64,000 bases of DNA. Source: Spirochaetia bacterium. GTDB lineage: Bacteria; Spirochaetota; Spirochaetia; CADAEX01. Below the pieces are notes generated by a model. The model made no database searches, was not told where the DNA came from, and saw nothing but the letters and a program-made list of their open reading frames with translations. Shown in pieces: positions 1 to 10,104 of the stretch (position 1 is the stretch's first letter; every line of letters starts with the position of its first letter). The position numbers and the translations under genes are program-made. The stretch is taken from assembly GCA_017446885.1 (NCBI GenBank), contig JAFSOR010000001.1, positions 1 to 64,000 of the forward strand. Reading direction: 5' to 3'.

Positions 1-18
1 AGAGAGAGAGAGAGAGAG
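1..18. repeat. (AG)9 dinucleotide tract
   Basis: Nine AG dinucleotides open the window and stop at base 18. The tract may continue to the left. It could be a genuine simple repeat or an assembly edge; nothing in the window distinguishes these. Confidence 0.8.
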
Positions 19-57
19 TCAAGCGTCAAAAATACAAGCCAAGCAAAATGGCAACAG

Positions 58-79
58 CAGGACTTCGCTCAGCAGAGTG
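58..79. repeat. 22-bp motif, copy 1
   Basis: The 22 bases starting CAGGACTTCG recur exactly at 57418-57439. In both places the motif follows an AT-rich stretch that contains GCCA, which suggests that the outer end of another leader element like the one at 57319-57401 lies at the left edge of the window. Confidence 0.8.
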
Positions 80-84
80 CACTA

Positions 85-122
85 CCTGCGGGAGTACCTG
101 CCGCAAGCAGGGGTTTCTTTTT
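85..122 (+). terminator. possible hairpin followed by a T-rich run
   Basis: CCTGC (85-89) can pair with GCAGG (107-111), or TGCGG (87-91) with CCGCA (101-105). A T-rich run follows at 114-122. This could end a gene lying left of the window. The pairing is short and the alternatives compete, so the call is weak. Confidence 0.25.
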
Positions 123-141
123 GCTGGTTTTGTTTGCCAGT

Positions 142-170
142 TTGACAGATAGCCAACTATGAGATATTAT
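142..170 (+). promoter_or_regulatory. sigma70-type promoter for glpX
   Basis: TTGACA (142-147) and TATTAT (165-170) are separated by 17 bases, giving a start near 177. The glpX start codon at 207 has a purine-rich Shine-Dalgarno (AGAGGGG) seven bases upstream. Confidence 0.65.
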
Positions 171-206
171 TATTCATAACTTATAATTAATGAGAGGGGT
201 AATTAT

Positions 207-1208
207 ATGGAAAAGATGAACCGCGAATTCTCCATGGAAATTGCGAGAATTACTGAATATGCCGCTATTGCCAGCGCCCGCTGGTGGGGCAAAGGAGACA
301 AGATTGCCGCAGACGGTGCTGCTACCGAGGCTATGAGGGCTATGTTCGACTCTGTCAGCATAGCTGGAACTGTAGTTATCGGCGAGGGCGAGATGGACGA
401 GGCTCCTATGCTCTACATCGGCGAGAAGGTAGGCAAATGGGACGAAGGCGACTTTGCTGTCGATATCGCTGTAGACCCGCTTGAGGGTACCAACCTGGTA
501 GCAAAGGGTATGCCTGGCGCAATAACCACCCTGGCCATGGCTCCTAAGGGAACCCTGCTTAATGCTCCAGACATGTATATGGATAAGATTGCAGCCGGCC
601 CAAGGTGCAAAGGAAAGATTTTCCTGGATGCATCTGTGACCGAGAACCTTAAGGCTGCTGCCAAGGCTCTGGACAAGAGCGTAGGCGATATTACAGTAGT
701 AGTACTGGACAGACCACGGCACAAGGAGATTATAGACGAAATCAGAGCCTGCGGTGCCAGAATCAAGCTTATTACAGATGGCGACGTAGCTCCAGCAGTT
801 TCCTGTGGTTTCCCCGAAAGTGGTATTGATATGATGATTGGCACCGGCGGCGCACCCGAGGGTGTGCTGGCAGCAGCTGCACTCAAGGCTATTGGCGGCG
901 AGTTCCAGGGCAGGCTCCACCCTATGAAGGATGGCGAGCTTGAGCGGGCCGCAAAGATGGCTGGAAAAGATCCGCTCCGCCTTCTTACCATAGACGACCT
1001 GGTTCAGACCCAGGATGTTATGTTTGCCGCAACCGGAGTTACCGATGGCGAGCTTTTAAGCGGCGTACGCTTCTACGGAAACAACGAGGCTTCCACCAAG
1101 ACCATAATCCTGCGTGGATCATCCGGCACAGTACGGTTCATTGAATCAAGACATCACCTGGACCGCAAGGGCGAGCGGACATGGAAGCTCTTTGCTCCAA
1201 TTGCATGA
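207..1208 (+). CDS. glpX: class II fructose-1,6-bisphosphatase
   Basis: 333-aa GlpX-type phosphatase that hydrolyses fructose 1,6-bisphosphate to fructose 6-phosphate in gluconeogenesis (cytosolic, metal-dependent). The family signatures are present: GEGEMDEAP at about residues 59-67, DIAVDPLEGTN at 86-96 (metal-binding acidic residues) and IGTGGAPEG at about 211. The length is normal for the family. The ATG at 207 was chosen for its AGAGGGG ribosome site and the good promoter upstream. The dCMP deaminase gene starts only 9 bases after its stop, so the two are probably co-transcribed. Some class II enzymes also act on sedoheptulose 1,7-bisphosphate; the sequence cannot settle this. Confidence 0.95.
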   Translation: MEKMNREFSMEIARITEYAAIASARWWGKGDKIAADGAATEAMRAMFDSVSIAGTVVIGEGEMDEAPMLYIGEKVGKWDEGDFAVDIAVDPLEGTNLVAKGMPGAITTLAMAPKGTLLNAPDMYMDKIAAGPRCKGKIFLDASVTENLKAAAKALDKSVGDITVVVLDRPRHKEIIDEIRACGARIKLITDGDVAPAVSCGFPESGIDMMIGTGGAPEGVLAAAALKAIGGEFQGRLHPMKDGELERAAKMAGKDPLRLLTIDDLVQTQDVMFAATGVTDGELLSGVRFYGNNEASTKTIILRGSSGTVRFIESRHHLDRKGERTWKLFAPIA

Positions 1209-1217
1209 GGTATAGAT

Positions 1218-1700
1218 ATGAGTGACAACAGGCCTTCCTGGGACGATTATTTTCTTGAGGTTATGGATGCAATATCCAAACGGGCAACCTGCGACAGAGG
1301 CAAAAGTGGCTGCGTAATAGCCAAGGACAACCAGATACTGGTAACCGGCTATGTCGGCAGTCCTGCTGGACTGCCCCACTGCGACGAGGTAGGACACCAG
1401 ATGAAGAAGATGATTCACGAGGACGGCCATATCACTCAGCATTGTGTGCGGACAGTGCATGCCGAGCAGAATGCAATTTGCCAGGCAGCAAAGCGGGGTA
1501 TCTCTATAGAGGGAGGTACCCTGTACTGCCGCATGACCCCCTGCCGCACCTGCACTATGCTTATAATAAACTGCGGTATAAAGCGGGTTGTATGCCAGCA
1601 GCGCTACCATGTGGCCGAAGAATCCGAGGCCATGCTCAAGATGGCAGGCATTGCGCTGGAATACAAAAGCACCGAGACAGTACAGTATAAGAATCAGTAA
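1218..1700 (+). CDS. dCMP deaminase (ComEB-like)
   Basis: 160-aa cytidine/deoxycytidylate deaminase family protein. The zinc site is clear: His81-Ala-Glu83 and the PCRTC motif (Cys109, Cys112). An extra Cys/His-rich insert near residues 54-76 is typical of dCMP deaminases. The expected reaction is dCMP to dUMP, feeding thymidylate synthesis; dut (46.3 kb) would supply dUMP by the other route. GAGGT lies about seven bases ahead of the ATG and overlaps the end of glpX, consistent with one operon. The gene converges on lepA with 16 bases between stops and no obvious terminator. Confidence 0.9.
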   Translation: MSDNRPSWDDYFLEVMDAISKRATCDRGKSGCVIAKDNQILVTGYVGSPAGLPHCDEVGHQMKKMIHEDGHITQHCVRTVHAEQNAICQAAKRGISIEGGTLYCRMTPCRTCTMLIINCGIKRVVCQQRYHVAEESEAMLKMAGIALEYKSTETVQYKNQ

Positions 1701-1716
1701 TTTGAAATTTTAAAGA

Positions 1717-3522
1717 TTAATCGTTCTCTTCGGTCTTAAGGACAGCAAGGAATGCACTCTGAGGCAGCTCTACATTGCCTACTACCTTCATGCGCTTCTT
1801 GCCCTCTTTCTGCTTCTCAAGGAGCTTGCGCTTACGGGATATATCGCCGCCGTAGCACTTGGCTGTAACATCCTTGCGGTATGCGCTTATAGTCTCACGG
1901 GCAATGATGGTGCTGCCTATGGCACCCTGTATCGGAATCTTGAACTGGTGCCGCGGAATCTCGTCGCACAGCTTTTTGCACACATGGCGTGCCTTGTCTA
2001 CTGCACTGTCCTTGAATACCAGCATGGAAAGGGCATCAACAGGGCTTCCGTTGACCAGGATATCAAGCTTTACAAGGTTTGTAGGCTTAAAGCCCTGGAT
2101 TTCGTAGTCGAATGAGGCATAGCCGCGGCTTATGGATTTAAGTCTGTCGTAGAAATCGAAAAGCACCTCAGCCAAAGGCATGTCGTATATAACCTCTACA
2201 CGTTTCTGGTCCAGATAGTTCATGGAAGTCTGCACACCGCGCTTTTCCATGCACAGTGTCATGATAGGCCCAAGGTATTCGGACGGGGTTATGATGGAGG
2301 CAGCGATATAGGGCTCCTCACAGTAGTCTATGCTGACAGGGTCTGGGAAATCCATAGGGTTGTTAATCTTGAGCATCTCGCCATTTTTAAGGTAGACATT
2401 GTACATTACCGATGGCGAAGTGAATACTATGGAAAGGTCAAACTCACGCTCTATACGCTCCTGGATAACCTCAAGGTGCAAAAGCCCCAGGAAACCGCAT
2501 CTGAAACCGAAGCCCAGTGCAGATGAAGAGTCTTTCTCGTAGATAAGGGAGGCATCGTTAAGCTTAAGCTTTTCGATGGCGGCAAGGAGTTCCTCGTAGT
2601 CGTTGGAATCCACAGGATAGATGGAAGAGAATACTACTGGCTTTACCTCTTTGAATCCCTCAAGCGGGTCTGGAGCCGGGTCGTCGGCCAAAGTTATGGT
2701 GTCGCCTATGTGGACATCCGATATATTCTTTATGCCTGCGTTTATATAGCCGACATCCCCTTCCATAAGGCCGTCGTTCTTTTCCAGGTTTATCTTGAAA
2801 AGGCCTGTCTCCTCCACCCGGTATGTACCGCCTGAAATCATGAACTTGATGGTCTGGCCAGCCTTTATCATGCCGGAGAATACACGGATATTGACTATTA
2901 CGCCCCGGTATGGGTCGTAGTGGGAATCGAATATAAGGGCACGCAGCTTGTCATCGGCTGCAGGCGGTGGTGCTGGGATATACTGGATTATGGCCTCGAA
3001 TAGTTCATCTACCCCCTGCCCTGTCTTTGCAGAAACCAGGACTGCCATGTCGGAATCGAGTCCCAGGTCATGGTCAATCTGGTACTTGACCCCTTCTATA
3101 TCGGCACTGGGGAGGTCTATCTTGTTGATGACAGGGATAATCTCAAGGTTGTGGTCTATAGCCATGTACATATTGGCCAGAGTCTGGGCCTCAACCCCCT
3201 GGGTTGCATCTATAAGGAGCAGAGCTCCCTCGCAGGAAGATATGGCACGGGAAACCTCGTATGAAAAGTCCACATGACCTGGGGTGTCAACCAGATTGAG
3301 CACATACTCCTGGCCGTCCTTGGCTGTATACTTAAGGGTTACGGCCTGGGATTTTATGGTTATGCCGCGCTCACGCTCTATGTCCATGTTATCAAGAATC
3401 TGGTTCATGGAGGTGCGGCTGTCCACCAGAGCAGCCTTTTCTATAAAGCGGTCTGCCAGGGTCGATTTACCGTGGTCTATATGGGCTATAATGCAAAAGT
3501 TTCTTATCCGCTTAGTATCCAT
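1717..3522 (-). CDS. lepA: elongation factor 4 (LepA)
   Basis: 601-aa translational GTPase, normal EF4 length. The G domain carries AHIDHGKST (about 13-21), DTPGH (about 80) and NKID (about 133), followed by EF-G-like domains and the EF4-specific C-terminal domain rich in Lys/Arg. It binds ribosomes and remodels stalled or mis-translocated complexes. It is the last gene of the ftsH/htrA run, 8 bases after the protease stop. No Shine-Dalgarno precedes its ATG; instead an extended -10 lies seven bases upstream, so it may also be expressed as a leaderless mRNA. Confidence 0.96.
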   Translation of the reverse strand: MDTKRIRNFCIIAHIDHGKSTLADRFIEKAALVDSRTSMNQILDNMDIERERGITIKSQAVTLKYTAKDGQEYVLNLVDTPGHVDFSYEVSRAISSCEGALLLIDATQGVEAQTLANMYMAIDHNLEIIPVINKIDLPSADIEGVKYQIDHDLGLDSDMAVLVSAKTGQGVDELFEAIIQYIPAPPPAADDKLRALIFDSHYDPYRGVIVNIRVFSGMIKAGQTIKFMISGGTYRVEETGLFKINLEKNDGLMEGDVGYINAGIKNISDVHIGDTITLADDPAPDPLEGFKEVKPVVFSSIYPVDSNDYEELLAAIEKLKLNDASLIYEKDSSSALGFGFRCGFLGLLHLEVIQERIEREFDLSIVFTSPSVMYNVYLKNGEMLKINNPMDFPDPVSIDYCEEPYIAASIITPSEYLGPIMTLCMEKRGVQTSMNYLDQKRVEVIYDMPLAEVLFDFYDRLKSISRGYASFDYEIQGFKPTNLVKLDILVNGSPVDALSMLVFKDSAVDKARHVCKKLCDEIPRHQFKIPIQGAIGSTIIARETISAYRKDVTAKCYGGDISRKRKLLEKQKEGKKRMKVVGNVELPQSAFLAVLKTEEND

Positions 3523-3529
3523 ATATTTA

Positions 3530-3538
3530 ATTATATCA
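3530..3538 (-). promoter_or_regulatory. extended -10, possible leaderless lepA start
   Basis: On the minus strand TGATATAAT ends seven bases before the lepA ATG, and part of it doubles as the stop codon of the upstream protease gene. The -35 region is poor (TTACCT at a 17-base spacing). The predicted start point falls at or next to the A of ATG. Confidence 0.45.
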
Positions 3539-5324
3539 GATTATTGTCATCTAGGTAAGCCACCAGCTGAAGTCCTGTCTCCATAAAGCCGGCTTTTTTC
3601 TTTTTTACATAAATCTGCATGGCAACATAGCGCAACCTGCTGTCGTACTTCCAGCCCCTGAGCGAGAACGGGTCGTTGGCAGAAAGGTCTGCCTCGTATG
3701 CCGCAAGCCCCTGATATACTTTCTTTATTACATATCCTTCTTTAAAGACATAGTTGCCGGTGCTTTCCACCTGCATTCCGAAAAGTGGCAGCATGATGTT
3801 TTTCTTGCTGTCTTTGCGAAGTGCTATGTCAAAGGCTTTGCGTGGCCGTTTCTTGGTGGCTATGTAGCTGGTGTTCTCCTTTCCGTTCCGTTCCCAGCCT
3901 ATGCAGAGCAGGGTGTCGGGTGAAAGAGAATTTAAAATCTTGTGCACCTGGGTTATAGATTTTATCTCTATACCGTTGATACTCTTGATGATATCGCCGT
4001 TCTGGAATCCGGCTACACTGCCGCTCTCGCCTGGAATAGCATACAGGACTTCAAGGGTATTGTTCTTCTCGTACATGGAAAGGCCAAGCCAGGAGTGCAC
4101 CACCTGCCCGCCATCGTACATACCCGAAAGCAGGTCCATGACCCAGTGGGAAGGAATTGCAAAGTTGATGTTCTGGAACCGTGGGATTCCGGCAAATACT
4201 ACTCCGATTACCTCGTTCTTGTCGTTAATAAGCGGGCCTCCTGAGTTTCCGGGGTTCACCGGCGCATCCACCTGCAGCACATCTCCCAACGGAAGGAACC
4301 TGCGCTGGCCGGCAGAGATAATGCCTGTGGTTATAGTGTTCTCAAGACCACCTGGTGAACCTATGGCATAGACACGGTCGCCAGGGTTATAGCTGTTATC
4401 CAGGCTGAAGTTGAATATATACTCAGGGTCTATCTCGGTCTTGAGCAGAGCAATATCAAATATTGGATCCCATGCTACAACCTTGGCAGGAACACGGCTC
4501 CCTATGGCATCGGGCATACGGATAAAAAGCCTTGAGAAACCCTCGTATTCGGGGTTTACCTCGCTCTCGATGACATGGTAGTTGGTTATGACATAACCAC
4601 GTTTATCTATGAAGAAACCGCTTCCTATGGAACGGTCTGGCACACCTACCCCGTACTGGAGCTTGGTTCCCTTGTTGACATATATTGTGACAGTGCCTTT
4701 CATCATCTCAGCTGGTGTTGAAAGCTTATCCAGCACTGCTATATACTCATTCTTCTTGTCGCAGTCGCCCATGCTGGCAGCAATGAGCTTAAGCATATAG
4801 CGGTTGTTCTGGCTAACAGCAAGATCGCCATATTTTACCAGAAGTTCCTGTGAAGGTTTGGTAAAATTAAGATATTTATAGAACTTATAGAGGGCAGAGA
4901 TATAGTTCTCTTTCCCGTATTCGCTTTCGGCCGCCTGCAGATAAAGCTGGATTATATCGGGGTTCCCGATAAGCGATGTCTTCTCTATGGCAAGCAGAGA
5001 GAAATAGATGGAGATAACTTTATCATATTTCTCTTCTTCCATTGCCTTGTTGTAGTCAGAGACAATGCGCTCGTATATGTTCTGACGGCAGCTTTCCACA
5101 ATTCCTTCGTTCCGTGCCTTGTCATATATCTTATCCCGGGAGCTGTCTATGTATAGTATCTCCTGCAGAGCGGCAAATGGGGCATCTTTCTCCAAAAGCT
5201 TGTCCACTGTGCCTGCAACATCAGGATCACGCTGATATACATATTCCTCGTACTTATCCTTGGATTTGCATCCAGCAAGAAGAAGAAAGGCTAATAAAAC
5301 TGCAAATAGAGTTTTTCTTATCAT
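3531..5324 (-). CDS. HtrA/DegP-like serine protease, putative lipoprotein
   Basis: 597-aa protein with a lipoprotein signal (hydrophobic residues 6-17, lipobox LAGC, Cys19). A helical TPR-like region of about 180 residues follows, then a trypsin-like protease domain with the full triad: His250 (TNYH), Asp290 (FDIALL) and Ser361 (GNSGGP). A PDZ-like domain follows at about 430-480. It probably acts in periplasmic protein quality control, anchored in the membrane. The start overlaps the ftsH stop by four bases (ATGA), so translation is probably coupled to FtsH, another quality-control protease. The N-terminal helical region is unlike standard DegP and may recruit partners. Confidence 0.85.
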   Translation of the reverse strand: MIRKTLFAVLLAFLLLAGCKSKDKYEEYVYQRDPDVAGTVDKLLEKDAPFAALQEILYIDSSRDKIYDKARNEGIVESCRQNIYERIVSDYNKAMEEEKYDKVISIYFSLLAIEKTSLIGNPDIIQLYLQAAESEYGKENYISALYKFYKYLNFTKPSQELLVKYGDLAVSQNNRYMLKLIAASMGDCDKKNEYIAVLDKLSTPAEMMKGTVTIYVNKGTKLQYGVGVPDRSIGSGFFIDKRGYVITNYHVIESEVNPEYEGFSRLFIRMPDAIGSRVPAKVVAWDPIFDIALLKTEIDPEYIFNFSLDNSYNPGDRVYAIGSPGGLENTITTGIISAGQRRFLPLGDVLQVDAPVNPGNSGGPLINDKNEVIGVVFAGIPRFQNINFAIPSHWVMDLLSGMYDGGQVVHSWLGLSMYEKNNTLEVLYAIPGESGSVAGFQNGDIIKSINGIEIKSITQVHKILNSLSPDTLLCIGWERNGKENTSYIATKKRPRKAFDIALRKDSKKNIMLPLFGMQVESTGNYVFKEGYVIKKVYQGLAAYEADLSANDPFSLRGWKYDSRLRYVAMQIYVKKKKAGFMETGLQLVAYLDDNNLI

Positions 5325-7318
5325 GCCTGTGCCGGTTCTTCCTCTTTCTTAGGCAGATTGAGAAGCTCTCTTATCTCGGAGTCGTCCAATGTCTCTTTCT
5401 CGAACAGAGTGTCGGCCAGTTTCTCAAGCTTATCCCTGTTCTCCTTAAGGATTGCCTGTGCATCCTGGAAGCATTCGTCGATAATATGCTTTACCTCGTT
5501 GTCTATAGCCTGGGCTGTAGCCTCGGAATAATCCTTGTGCTGTGCAATCTCCTTGCCTATGAATATAGGTTCATCTTCCTGGCCGAATGCAACAGGACCA
5601 AGTATGTCGCTCATACCCCATTCGCATACCATCTTGCGGGCAAGCTGTGCAGCCTGCTGAAGGTCGTTCTGGGTTCCGGTGGTGGTCCAGCCGTAAATCA
5701 TCTGTTCTGCGATATAACCGCCCAGACATATCTTTATGCGGTCTTTAAGCCACATCTTGTTGCGCGAGTAGCTGTCTTTCTCGGGCAGCGACATAGCCAT
5801 ACCCAGCGCCCTGCCCCGAGGAATGATTGTAACCTTGTGGAGCGGATCGGAGTATTTGAGGAAATAGTGCAAAAGTGCATGGCCTGCCTCGTGGAATGCG
5901 GTAGCCTTCTTGTCGTCGTCGGTTATTACCTTGGACTTCCGGGCAACACCCATCATAACCTTATCGAGGGCCTCCTCGAAGTCTTCCATAGTAACTTTCT
6001 TCTTATTCTTGCGGGCTGCAAACAGGGCTGCCTCGTTTACCATATTGGCAATCTCGGCACCGGAGGAGCCTGGGGTTGCCCGGGCAAGGCGTTCCATATC
6101 CACCTCGCCGTCCACAGGAATCTTGGATGCATGGAGCCTGAATATAGCCTCGCGCTCTTTTACGTCGGGCATGTCCACCACAACCTGCCGGTCGAACCGG
6201 CCCGGGCGCAGCAAGGCTGGATCCAGGACATCGGGGCGGTTGGTTGCAGCCAGGATTATAACGCCATCCTTGGAGTCAAAGCCGTCCATCTCCACCAGCA
6301 TCTGATTAAGGGTCTGCTCCCGTTCGTCATGGCCGCCGCCGTAGCCAGCACCACGGGTGCGGCCCACAGCATCAAGCTCGTCTATAAAGATAATACATGG
6401 TGCATTCTTACGCCCCTGCTCGAACAGGTCGCGCACACGGCTTGCACCTACACCTACAAACATCTCCACAAAGTCAGAGCCTGACATATGGAAATATGGA
6501 ACGCCTGCCTCGCCTGCAATAGCTTTGGCAAGCAGAGTCTTTCCTGTTCCAGGCATACCCACCAGGAGCACACCTTTTGGAATTTTGGCACCGATATCGG
6601 TGAATTTCTTAGGATTCTTAAGGAAGTCCACAACCTCCTCAAGCTCGTACTTGGCCTCGTCCTGGCCTGCGACATCGGCAAACATAACCTTCTTGCCGTT
6701 AGAGTCATACCGCTTTGCACGGCTCTTTCCAAAGCCCATGGCCTTGTTGCCGCCGCTCATGTTGCGGAACATAATCCATATGAATGTAAGGCCTATAAGC
6801 CAAGGCACAATATCCACTAAAAGGCGGTATGTGGTCATGTTCTTGACACCGCCTGTAATCTTGACACCGCTTTCCTCAAGACGCTGCAGGAGCTTGTCGT
6901 CGAAGTATGGGATACGGGTCTTGAAAGCTGTATGCTGCCCCGAGACATTGGTAAGATAGCCTTGAATTTCTTCATTGTCCACAATCTTGACGCTTTCTAC
7001 CGACTTGTTCTCCAGGTAGTTGAGGAATGTGGAATACGAGATTTCCTCCATGGCAGTCTCGCCAGTGTTGAACACAAACATGAACAGGAACATGATTATG
7101 AGCGATGTCAGGATAAAGAATGCGAACCTGTTGTTGAAACCAAGTTTCAAAGGTCCTGCACCGCCCCGGAATATAAACATAGGATTTTCGTCCTGATTGT
7201 TTTCATCTTCCTTCTGCTCCGGCTCCCTGCCCTGCTCCGAGCTATTTCCAGCATCGGGTTTCCTGCCGATTTCCGGTTCTTTATCTTTATCTTTTTCTTC
7301 GTTTTCGTTGTCTGACAT
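5321..7318 (-). CDS. ftsH: ATP-dependent zinc metalloprotease FtsH
   Basis: 665-aa membrane AAA+ protease. A charged N-terminal extension of about 45 residues precedes TM1 (about 64-83). A short periplasmic domain and TM2 (about 166-184) follow. The AAA module has Walker A GMPGTGKT (about 254-261; usually GPPGTGKT) and Walker B IIFIDELD (about 309-316), and the zinc motif is HEAGH (about 476-480). It degrades membrane and short-lived cytosolic proteins. The gene abuts tilS with no gap and overlaps the HtrA-like gene by four bases. The acidic/lysine-rich N-terminus is longer than in E. coli FtsH. Confidence 0.96.
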   Translation of the reverse strand: MSDNENEEKDKDKEPEIGRKPDAGNSSEQGREPEQKEDENNQDENPMFIFRGGAGPLKLGFNNRFAFFILTSLIIMFLFMFVFNTGETAMEEISYSTFLNYLENKSVESVKIVDNEEIQGYLTNVSGQHTAFKTRIPYFDDKLLQRLEESGVKITGGVKNMTTYRLLVDIVPWLIGLTFIWIMFRNMSGGNKAMGFGKSRAKRYDSNGKKVMFADVAGQDEAKYELEEVVDFLKNPKKFTDIGAKIPKGVLLVGMPGTGKTLLAKAIAGEAGVPYFHMSGSDFVEMFVGVGASRVRDLFEQGRKNAPCIIFIDELDAVGRTRGAGYGGGHDEREQTLNQMLVEMDGFDSKDGVIILAATNRPDVLDPALLRPGRFDRQVVVDMPDVKEREAIFRLHASKIPVDGEVDMERLARATPGSSGAEIANMVNEAALFAARKNKKKVTMEDFEEALDKVMMGVARKSKVITDDDKKATAFHEAGHALLHYFLKYSDPLHKVTIIPRGRALGMAMSLPEKDSYSRNKMWLKDRIKICLGGYIAEQMIYGWTTTGTQNDLQQAAQLARKMVCEWGMSDILGPVAFGQEDEPIFIGKEIAQHKDYSEATAQAIDNEVKHIIDECFQDAQAILKENRDKLEKLADTLFEKETLDDSEIRELLNLPKKEEEPAQA

Positions 7319-8695
7319 TCAATCCTGCCTTATCATTAAAATATAAACTTCCCTATCTTCTCCGGCTTTGTTTTCCAGTCTGATCAAGTCTGACACACGG
7401 TTTCTATAGCCGTACAGGCTTCCACATACTGCAATTACGCCCCTGTTGTCGCAGATTATCGGGACAGAACTGCGCAACTCCACAGGGACCTGCCACTCGG
7501 AAAATATCTTTTTAAGCTTTTTCCGTATGCCGCTGGAGATTATATAATCGCCATTTTCAAAGCTGCGGACCGTAAGTTCGCCTTGGACTCCATCGACCGG
7601 AATCCAGATATCATCCTTCTTACATAAAGATAACAAAGTTTTTTCAATAGAAAAACCCCTATTATTATATATTTTATAATTATCTTTATCTGGATACCAT
7701 TCCAGGTTCTCGCCATGCCGCCTTATCTTAAAGCCATAGCCCTTTAGAAGCAGGGCACCGCGCCGCACCGATTTCTTGTCCAGCACTGTGCGGACAAAGC
7801 GATATGGAAGCTCCCTGTCCTGCCCTTTTGCAAACTGGTCAAAGCAGCTGTAGATTGCCTCTATCTTGATAACATCCGGGCATGACATAAAGTTACTGTA
7901 TGATGTAGAGAAAGAACTGTCTCCGATGTTTTGCCATACTACCAGGCGCGCGGCCTGCTCCCTCACAAAGCGGTAGGTCATGGCTGCCTTGTCCGAAAAA
8001 TCAAGAAGCGATTTAGTGCAGCTTGGAAAGACTTCGCGGATTTTGGGCAGAAGAATGTTACGCACACGGTTACGCAGATAATCGGTACCCAGGTTTGTGG
8101 TGTCAAGCGAATAACCTGTGCCACAGCTTTCCACATAGTCCAGAATCATGCTTTTGGGGCAGGAGGAAAGTGGCCTGATAATATATTCCCGCTGGCCGGG
8201 GATTCCCATCATGCCCCCTATGCCGCTTCCTTTGAAAAAACGCATTACAAGGGTCTCTATGGTGTCGTCCAGGTTATGGGCCAGTGCCAGATAGTCGCAG
8301 CTGTATTTCTTCATGGCTTTATCAAAGAATTCATAGCGTGCCTTGCGGGCAGCACCTTCTTCGCCGATATGTGCCGAAAGCTCTTCGATACGGCCTGAGT
8401 CGGTGCCTATCTCAAGCGGCAGGTCATATTTGTCTGCAATATTGCGTATAAAGGAAAGCTCTTTAGAAAGCTCCTCCTCGGACCTGAGCATGTGGTTATA
8501 GTAAGCAAGCACCAGTTCTATGCCAAGCTGCTCCTTAAGCTCGTTTAAAAGAAGCATAAGGCACATGGAGTCGGGACCCCCCGAGAAGCCCAGTAAAACC
8601 TTTTTTTTATTTTCTTGAGAGGCGAAAGCAGGAAGCGATTTGAAATAATCAATCAGCTGGTCTTTGAGAAATATTTTTGATTGAATTGATTTCAT
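7319..8695 (-). CDS. tilS: tRNA(Ile)-lysidine synthase
   Basis: 458-aa PP-loop ATPase with SGGPDS at about residues 38-43. TilS converts the wobble C34 of tRNA-Ile(CAU) to lysidine, switching it to read AUA. The C-terminal part matches the TilS substrate-binding region in length only loosely. Its first 47 bases overlap the 3' end of pth, and AGGTG precedes the ATG. The tilS-ftsH adjacency is common in bacteria and supports the call. Confidence 0.9.
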   Translation of the reverse strand: MKSIQSKIFLKDQLIDYFKSLPAFASQENKKKVLLGFSGGPDSMCLMLLLNELKEQLGIELVLAYYNHMLRSEEELSKELSFIRNIADKYDLPLEIGTDSGRIEELSAHIGEEGAARKARYEFFDKAMKKYSCDYLALAHNLDDTIETLVMRFFKGSGIGGMMGIPGQREYIIRPLSSCPKSMILDYVESCGTGYSLDTTNLGTDYLRNRVRNILLPKIREVFPSCTKSLLDFSDKAAMTYRFVREQAARLVVWQNIGDSSFSTSYSNFMSCPDVIKIEAIYSCFDQFAKGQDRELPYRFVRTVLDKKSVRRGALLLKGYGFKIRRHGENLEWYPDKDNYKIYNNRGFSIEKTLLSLCKKDDIWIPVDGVQGELTVRSFENGDYIISSGIRKKLKKIFSEWQVPVELRSSVPIICDNRGVIAVCGSLYGYRNRVSDLIRLENKAGEDREVYILMIRQD

Positions 8696-9239
8696 TTGTC
8701 ACCTGCGCCAAAGTCCTATGGGTCAAAGATAGGATTGCATCGCCTGCCATTGCGGCCGCCTTTGCTATATTTTCCCTGTCCAACTTGTCCGGCACACCAA
8801 GCACATAGCCCGACACATCGCCGGAATAAGGGGGGCGGCCAATACCGATATATATTCTTAGGAAATCATTTGCCGGGGCAAATGTCATTATGGATTTAAG
8901 CCCGTTATGACCTGCGTCGCCGCCACCCTGCTTTATACGCAGAACCCCCGGAAACAGATCCATGTTGTCGCATACCACAACTATATCTTTTGTGGTGCAG
9001 TCAGCAGCCTTAAGGACATCGCGGATGACAAGCCCGGAATTGTTCATAAAAGTAAGGGGCTTTACCAGGAAAATCTCTTTTCCCTTAAAAACCCCTTTCC
9101 CGTAGATATATTTTTTAAAGAATTTCTTCTTAAGTTCTATGCCGGTCTTTTCCCCCAGGTAGTCCACCACCGCAAAGCCACAGTTGTGTCTTGTGCCGGC
9201 GTATTCAGAGCCGGGGTTTCCCAGTCCCAGAACAACCAT
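8649..9239 (-). CDS. pth: peptidyl-tRNA hydrolase
   Basis: 196-aa enzyme that releases peptides from peptidyl-tRNA after drop-off. The family motifs are present: GLGNPG (5-10), the catalytic His18 in TRHNCG, the FMNNSG segment, and GGDAGHNGLKS. The length is normal. Its ATG lies just after the rplY stop without a clear Shine-Dalgarno, which suggests coupling to rplY; the rplY-pth pairing is common. Confidence 0.95.
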   Translation of the reverse strand: MVVLGLGNPGSEYAGTRHNCGFAVVDYLGEKTGIELKKKFFKKYIYGKGVFKGKEIFLVKPLTFMNNSGLVIRDVLKAADCTTKDIVVVCDNMDLFPGVLRIKQGGGDAGHNGLKSIMTFAPANDFLRIYIGIGRPPYSGDVSGYVLGVPDKLDRENIAKAAAMAGDAILSLTHRTLAQVTNEINSIKNISQRPAD

Positions 9240-9242
9240 ACA

Positions 9243-9887
9243 TTATTTCTTTTCTGCGTCAGCTGCTGCCTCGCCCTCTGCAGGTGCTGCTGCTTCTGCT
9301 GCCTCGCCTTCTGCAGGTGCTGCAACAGGTTCTTCCTTGACATGGGTAACGTGACATACAATCTCTTCCGGATCAAGCAGAAGCTTTACATCTGGGTTTG
9401 CAGGAATGTCCTTTACATACAGAGCCTGGTTCATATCCAGAGCCGATACATCGATTGCAATCTTCTCGGGAATGTTTCTAGGCAGACACTCAACTTCGAT
9501 GTTGTGGACAATCTGCTCAAGAACGCCACCAGCCTTGACACCGGCAGGAACACCTTCCAGGTAAACAGGAATACTGGTCTTAAGCAGAACGCCTCTTGTA
9601 ATCTCGAAGAAGTCGATGTGCTGCATCTTTCCTGTAAGGATATCGTCCTGATAATCCTTTATAAGAACCTCGCACTGCTCCTCGCCATTAAGCATAAGAG
9701 AGATAATAAGGCTCTCTGGTGCCTTATGATATTTTTTCTCAAATTCTCTGTCATCGATAGCAACATAGCGCTGCTCTTTTCCGCCATATACAACTGCTGG
9801 AATCTTACCTTCTTTTCTGAGCTTATAGTTTGCTCTCTTGCCGAATTCTGTACGCAAGGTAATATCAAGAGTGTTTTTGTCTGCCAT
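9243..9887 (-). CDS. rplY: 50S ribosomal protein L25/TL5/CTC
   Basis: 214-aa two-domain L25 (CTC form) that binds 5S rRNA. The N-terminal RNA-binding domain is followed by the long TL5-type domain, then an Ala/Glu-rich tail with two near-identical AAAPAEGEA-like units. The start at 9887 is preferred over an in-frame ATG at 9893: GAGGAG sits seven bases before 9887 but would be almost on top of the other. It lies directly downstream of tRNA-Gln. Confidence 0.93.
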   Translation of the reverse strand: MADKNTLDITLRTEFGKRANYKLRKEGKIPAVVYGGKEQRYVAIDDREFEKKYHKAPESLIISLMLNGEEQCEVLIKDYQDDILTGKMQHIDFFEITRGVLLKTSIPVYLEGVPAGVKAGGVLEQIVHNIEVECLPRNIPEKIAIDVSALDMNQALYVKDIPANPDVKLLLDPEEIVCHVTHVKEEPVAAPAEGEAAEAAAPAEGEAAADAEKK

Positions 9888-9914
9888 AGTCATTCTCCTC
9901 TACCAAAAGCAATA

Positions 9915-9986
9915 CTGGGATGGCAGGATTCGAACCTGCGATTGACGGAACCAAAACCCGTTGGCTTACCACTGGCCTACATCCCA
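9915..9986 (-). tRNA. tRNA-Gln(TTG)
   Basis: A 72-nt cloverleaf reads on the minus strand. The acceptor stem is TGGGATG/CATCCCA with discriminator G, the T arm is GCAGG-TTCGAAT-CCTGC, and the anticodon loop TTTTGGT gives anticodon TTG (Gln). CCA is not encoded. It lies between spoVG and rplY on the same strand and has its own likely promoter upstream. Confidence 0.95.
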
Positions 9987-10042
9987 TCCATCCACAATAC
10001 TTTATACTATTTTTATAAATACTTCTATAGTCTCTGCGGGCT

Positions 10043-10071
10043 ATTTTAGTAAGTTTTTCACATAATTTCAA
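10043..10071 (-). promoter_or_regulatory. promoter ahead of tRNA-Gln and rplY
   Basis: On the minus strand TTGAAA (10071-10066) and TAAAAT (10048-10043) are 17 bases apart. The start would be near 10036, about 50 bases before the tRNA. It probably drives tRNA-Gln and the rplY-pth-tilS-ftsH run. Confidence 0.5.
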
Positions 10072-10104
10072 TATGTAGGAGGTGTTAAACTGTAAAATTA
10101 TCGA

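Noticed and set aside
5042-6484. 480-aa plus-strand open frame
   Set aside because: It is antisense to the HtrA-like and ftsH genes, which have full motif support; its product is Cys/Leu/His-rich with no domain.
8907-10049. 380-aa plus-strand open frame
   Set aside because: It runs antisense across pth, rplY and the tRNA-Gln gene; the product is low-complexity Cys/Phe-rich.
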